Shown here piece after piece: positions 62,101 to 64,000 of a DNA stretch of 64,000 nt (the first letter of the stretch is position 1; each line of letters begins with the position of its first letter). The position numbers were made by a program, and so were the translations under genes. Source of the stretch: Gymnogyps californianus (taxonomy: Eukaryota > Chordata > Aves > Accipitriformes > Cathartidae); assembly GCF_018139145.2 (NCBI RefSeq), contig NC_059500.1, positions 22,363,437-22,427,436 of the forward strand, in the 5' to 3' direction. Under the pieces are notes generated by a model, which ran no database searches, was not told the DNA's origin, and was given only the letters and a program-made list of their open reading frames with translations.

Positions 62101-64000
62101 CCTGCCTCTCTGGAAGTGGAAACTGCAGGTATTTCTAGTAGGACATAGAAAATTCACCCTATTGCAATAGCTTCCATGTGTCTGTTGAGACCCAGTAACG
62201 TTCTTTGCAGTCTTAGGTCCTTATGCCTGTCCAAAGCCCGCAACCCTGCGTTGTGCCAAAACTTCTTGTTTTGAAAGAGCAACTGTTTCAACAGAAAGCT
62301 GTGCCAAGGCATGGCAGTGACTATTTCCTGACACAATGTCAGCCAGAGATAAATCAAGCCACCTTCCTTTATTTTGAATTTCCACAAACTTCATGTGACG
62401 ACACCTTAGCTTGGCATGTTTTCAAGGGCCACCCTTATTTTCATGATAGCAGGATCCAGGAGTAGGTAGAAGCATCTCTGAAATTCAGGCCTATCTTGAC
62501 CATCAGTAAGGCTAAGTCTTGGAAATGAAAAGAGAAACGCCTAAAATACATCATATTGTAATGATTCAGATTTAAAATGGCTCTTAAGAATTGAATCAGT
62601 AAAATCCTCTTTCTGTTTGGCCAAAGTACAGGATGAACATACAGTGGATAAAAGTGGGGGAAGGGAGGCGGGGGTTGGTATTCAGGAGCTACTGATGAGT
62701 TTTTCCAGTGCATTGTCGGCTGCTCTTTGTCAGTTACATTTGCTTATTTCTGTTCTCTCGTTATCATGCCCATTAAATGGGGAGATACGCAACTCTGAGA
62801 CATTTGAAAGCCAGAGACTGGCATGGGTTGCAGTCATTGCAAATTTCAGGGATCTCTGTCTTTTTTATGACTGTGCAGTCTCCTGCTGTGATTTCCCTTG
62901 GCTGCCTGAGGGGTTCAGGAGGCATGGCCTGTCTCTGGAAATCCCCCCGGAGAGCCCCCACTGAGAGAAACCTTCTTGCAAGAAGAGAAATGACTCATGG
63001 TGATATAAGGGACAGATTCCTCAGAAGCGCCTCGGGTAGCTATTTTTTTCTACATGCATCACGGATAACCGTCATTTTTCTTTTTCTCTATTTTTGACAT
63101 GGAATAAGTAGTTCTCCTTACCACTGCGTGGTTATCTGAACTGCTGAGCTGCTGTGCACTTGGATATAATTGTCACAGGGAGCTCCAAATAGCTCCAGAT
63201 CTGGAGAGCTTCCAGGCTGGGCTGGCAAAGCTGGGTGGGAGGTTTGAGCAGTGAGTGCGGCAGGCATGCTGCTGCCTCCCTCCAGGCCTGTTCTCCCTTT
63301 TTGCTGCCAGTCTGTTGTTTCCAGGACCACACCTGGCCTGTATCCCCACTGCTGGTGGTGTAACACATGCCTGTGGTACCATCTGGTTTTTGAGATCTGC
63401 TCTAAGCATCTGACAATCAGCAAAAAAGCAGTACAGTATCTTGGACCAGCAAAACGTTTTTTAAAGCACTCTCATCTTCTCTGTGATCAGAAAAGGCTAC
63501 CTCTGCACGGGTAGCATGCAGCACGGGCGTTCTAAAGCACACTGATGCCCGAGGAGGTGAGACAGGAAGACGTGGCATTTGAAGAGGGTCATTTTAAGAC
63601 TCTCTTGGCATTTGTGGTGTGTTGTTGTGTTGCCTCTTTAAAAAGTTCCATTATATATTAGTTTTTTTTCCTTAACAGGCCAACCCAGACCAGTGAGGCA
63701 CGCATGCATTCGAATTGGCTTGGGGATTCTGCATGCCAGTCTGATGTAAGATGTTAGTTTAAAGTGCTGATGAAAAGAGAATTTATCTGCATTCCTTTTA
63801 AATGTCCAGCTGTTATCTCCTGAGAGAAGAGGAGTCAAATGCCTAGAAAAAACAATCACCCTGTTCAGCTGGAACTGGAAAAGGCAGAGAGGGGAACGAG
63901 GGAACATGCCAGGCTTAAAACAACAGGAGGCTATTAGGAAAGGGACTAGGAGTGTAGTGTGGGATGGAAGGTGTGTGCCTCCCCTTCAAAGCGGGGACCA

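Larger units (their letters stand above)
58024..64000. other. Downstream MCC intron (first 6 kb)
   Basis: No further MCC coding exon was found. A probable MIR-like relic lies at 58300-58415. Repeat-free, motif-dense stretches at about 59080-59900 and 62750-63060 look like candidate conserved non-coding DNA, which is inference only. The open frame 61052-61300 is discussed under findings. Confidence 0.7.

Noticed and set aside
1..64000. CRISPR array, operon, prophage or bacterial system
   Set aside because: No regularly spaced repeats; the spliced MCC exons and CR1 element show vertebrate nuclear DNA.
58024..64000. Final MCC coding exons
   Set aside because: I searched by eye for a KKLKARVQEL-like helix and the C-terminal end and found neither; they must lie beyond the window.

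Overview
The window is vertebrate nuclear DNA, most likely from a bird. It carries one gene that I recognise: the plus-strand orthologue of MCC (mutated in colorectal cancers). It is split into 14 coding exons between 1810 and 58023. The bird call rests on a 5'-truncated CR1 retroposon with the ATTCTGTGA-type 3' end (2704-2868), several older CR1/L3-like and MIR-like relics, compact introns (325 nt to about 10 kb), and the absence of mammalian Alu, L1 or B elements. The species cannot be fixed from sequence alone.

Layout: 1-1809 is the end of an upstream intron; the first coding exon and promoter lie outside the window. The exons are 1810-1923, 8819-8961, 16415-16551, 20468-20631, 25773-25979, 36095-36241, 36567-36656, 37342-37490, 39274-39414, 40634-40734, 43344-43527, 50660-50894, 56747-56953 and 57926-58023. 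Each has AG/GT borders, and the reading frame joins without a break: 2117 nt, or 705 codons plus 2 nt. By memory of the 829-residue human short form this covers about residues 20-725. About 100 C-terminal residues, including the C-terminal PDZ-binding end, lie beyond 64000. The count fits exons 2-15 of a 17-exon transcript. 58024-64000 is the first 6 kb of the next intron.

The encoded protein is a long coiled-coil scaffold broken by serine-rich linkers (exons 36095, 36567 and the 43344/50660 junction). In mammals MCC is described as a cytoplasmic and cell-edge scaffold that restrains cell-cycle entry and Wnt/beta-catenin signalling and binds PDZ proteins such as Scribble. The near-identity to the human protein, as I recall it, suggests the same role here.

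More than 95% of the window is intron. I found no convincing second gene, tRNA, rRNA or CRISPR array. All other long open frames look like chance or are repeat-derived. The intronic items most worth a second look are: a perfect 24-bp palindrome (8484-8507); two perfect 13-bp-arm hairpins (3709-3744 and 25575-25608, the latter next to another hairpin just upstream of an exon); a weak acceptor with a competing AG that would create a stop (43323/43343); and motif-rich, repeat-poor stretches in the last intron. I did not find a clearly new biological system.
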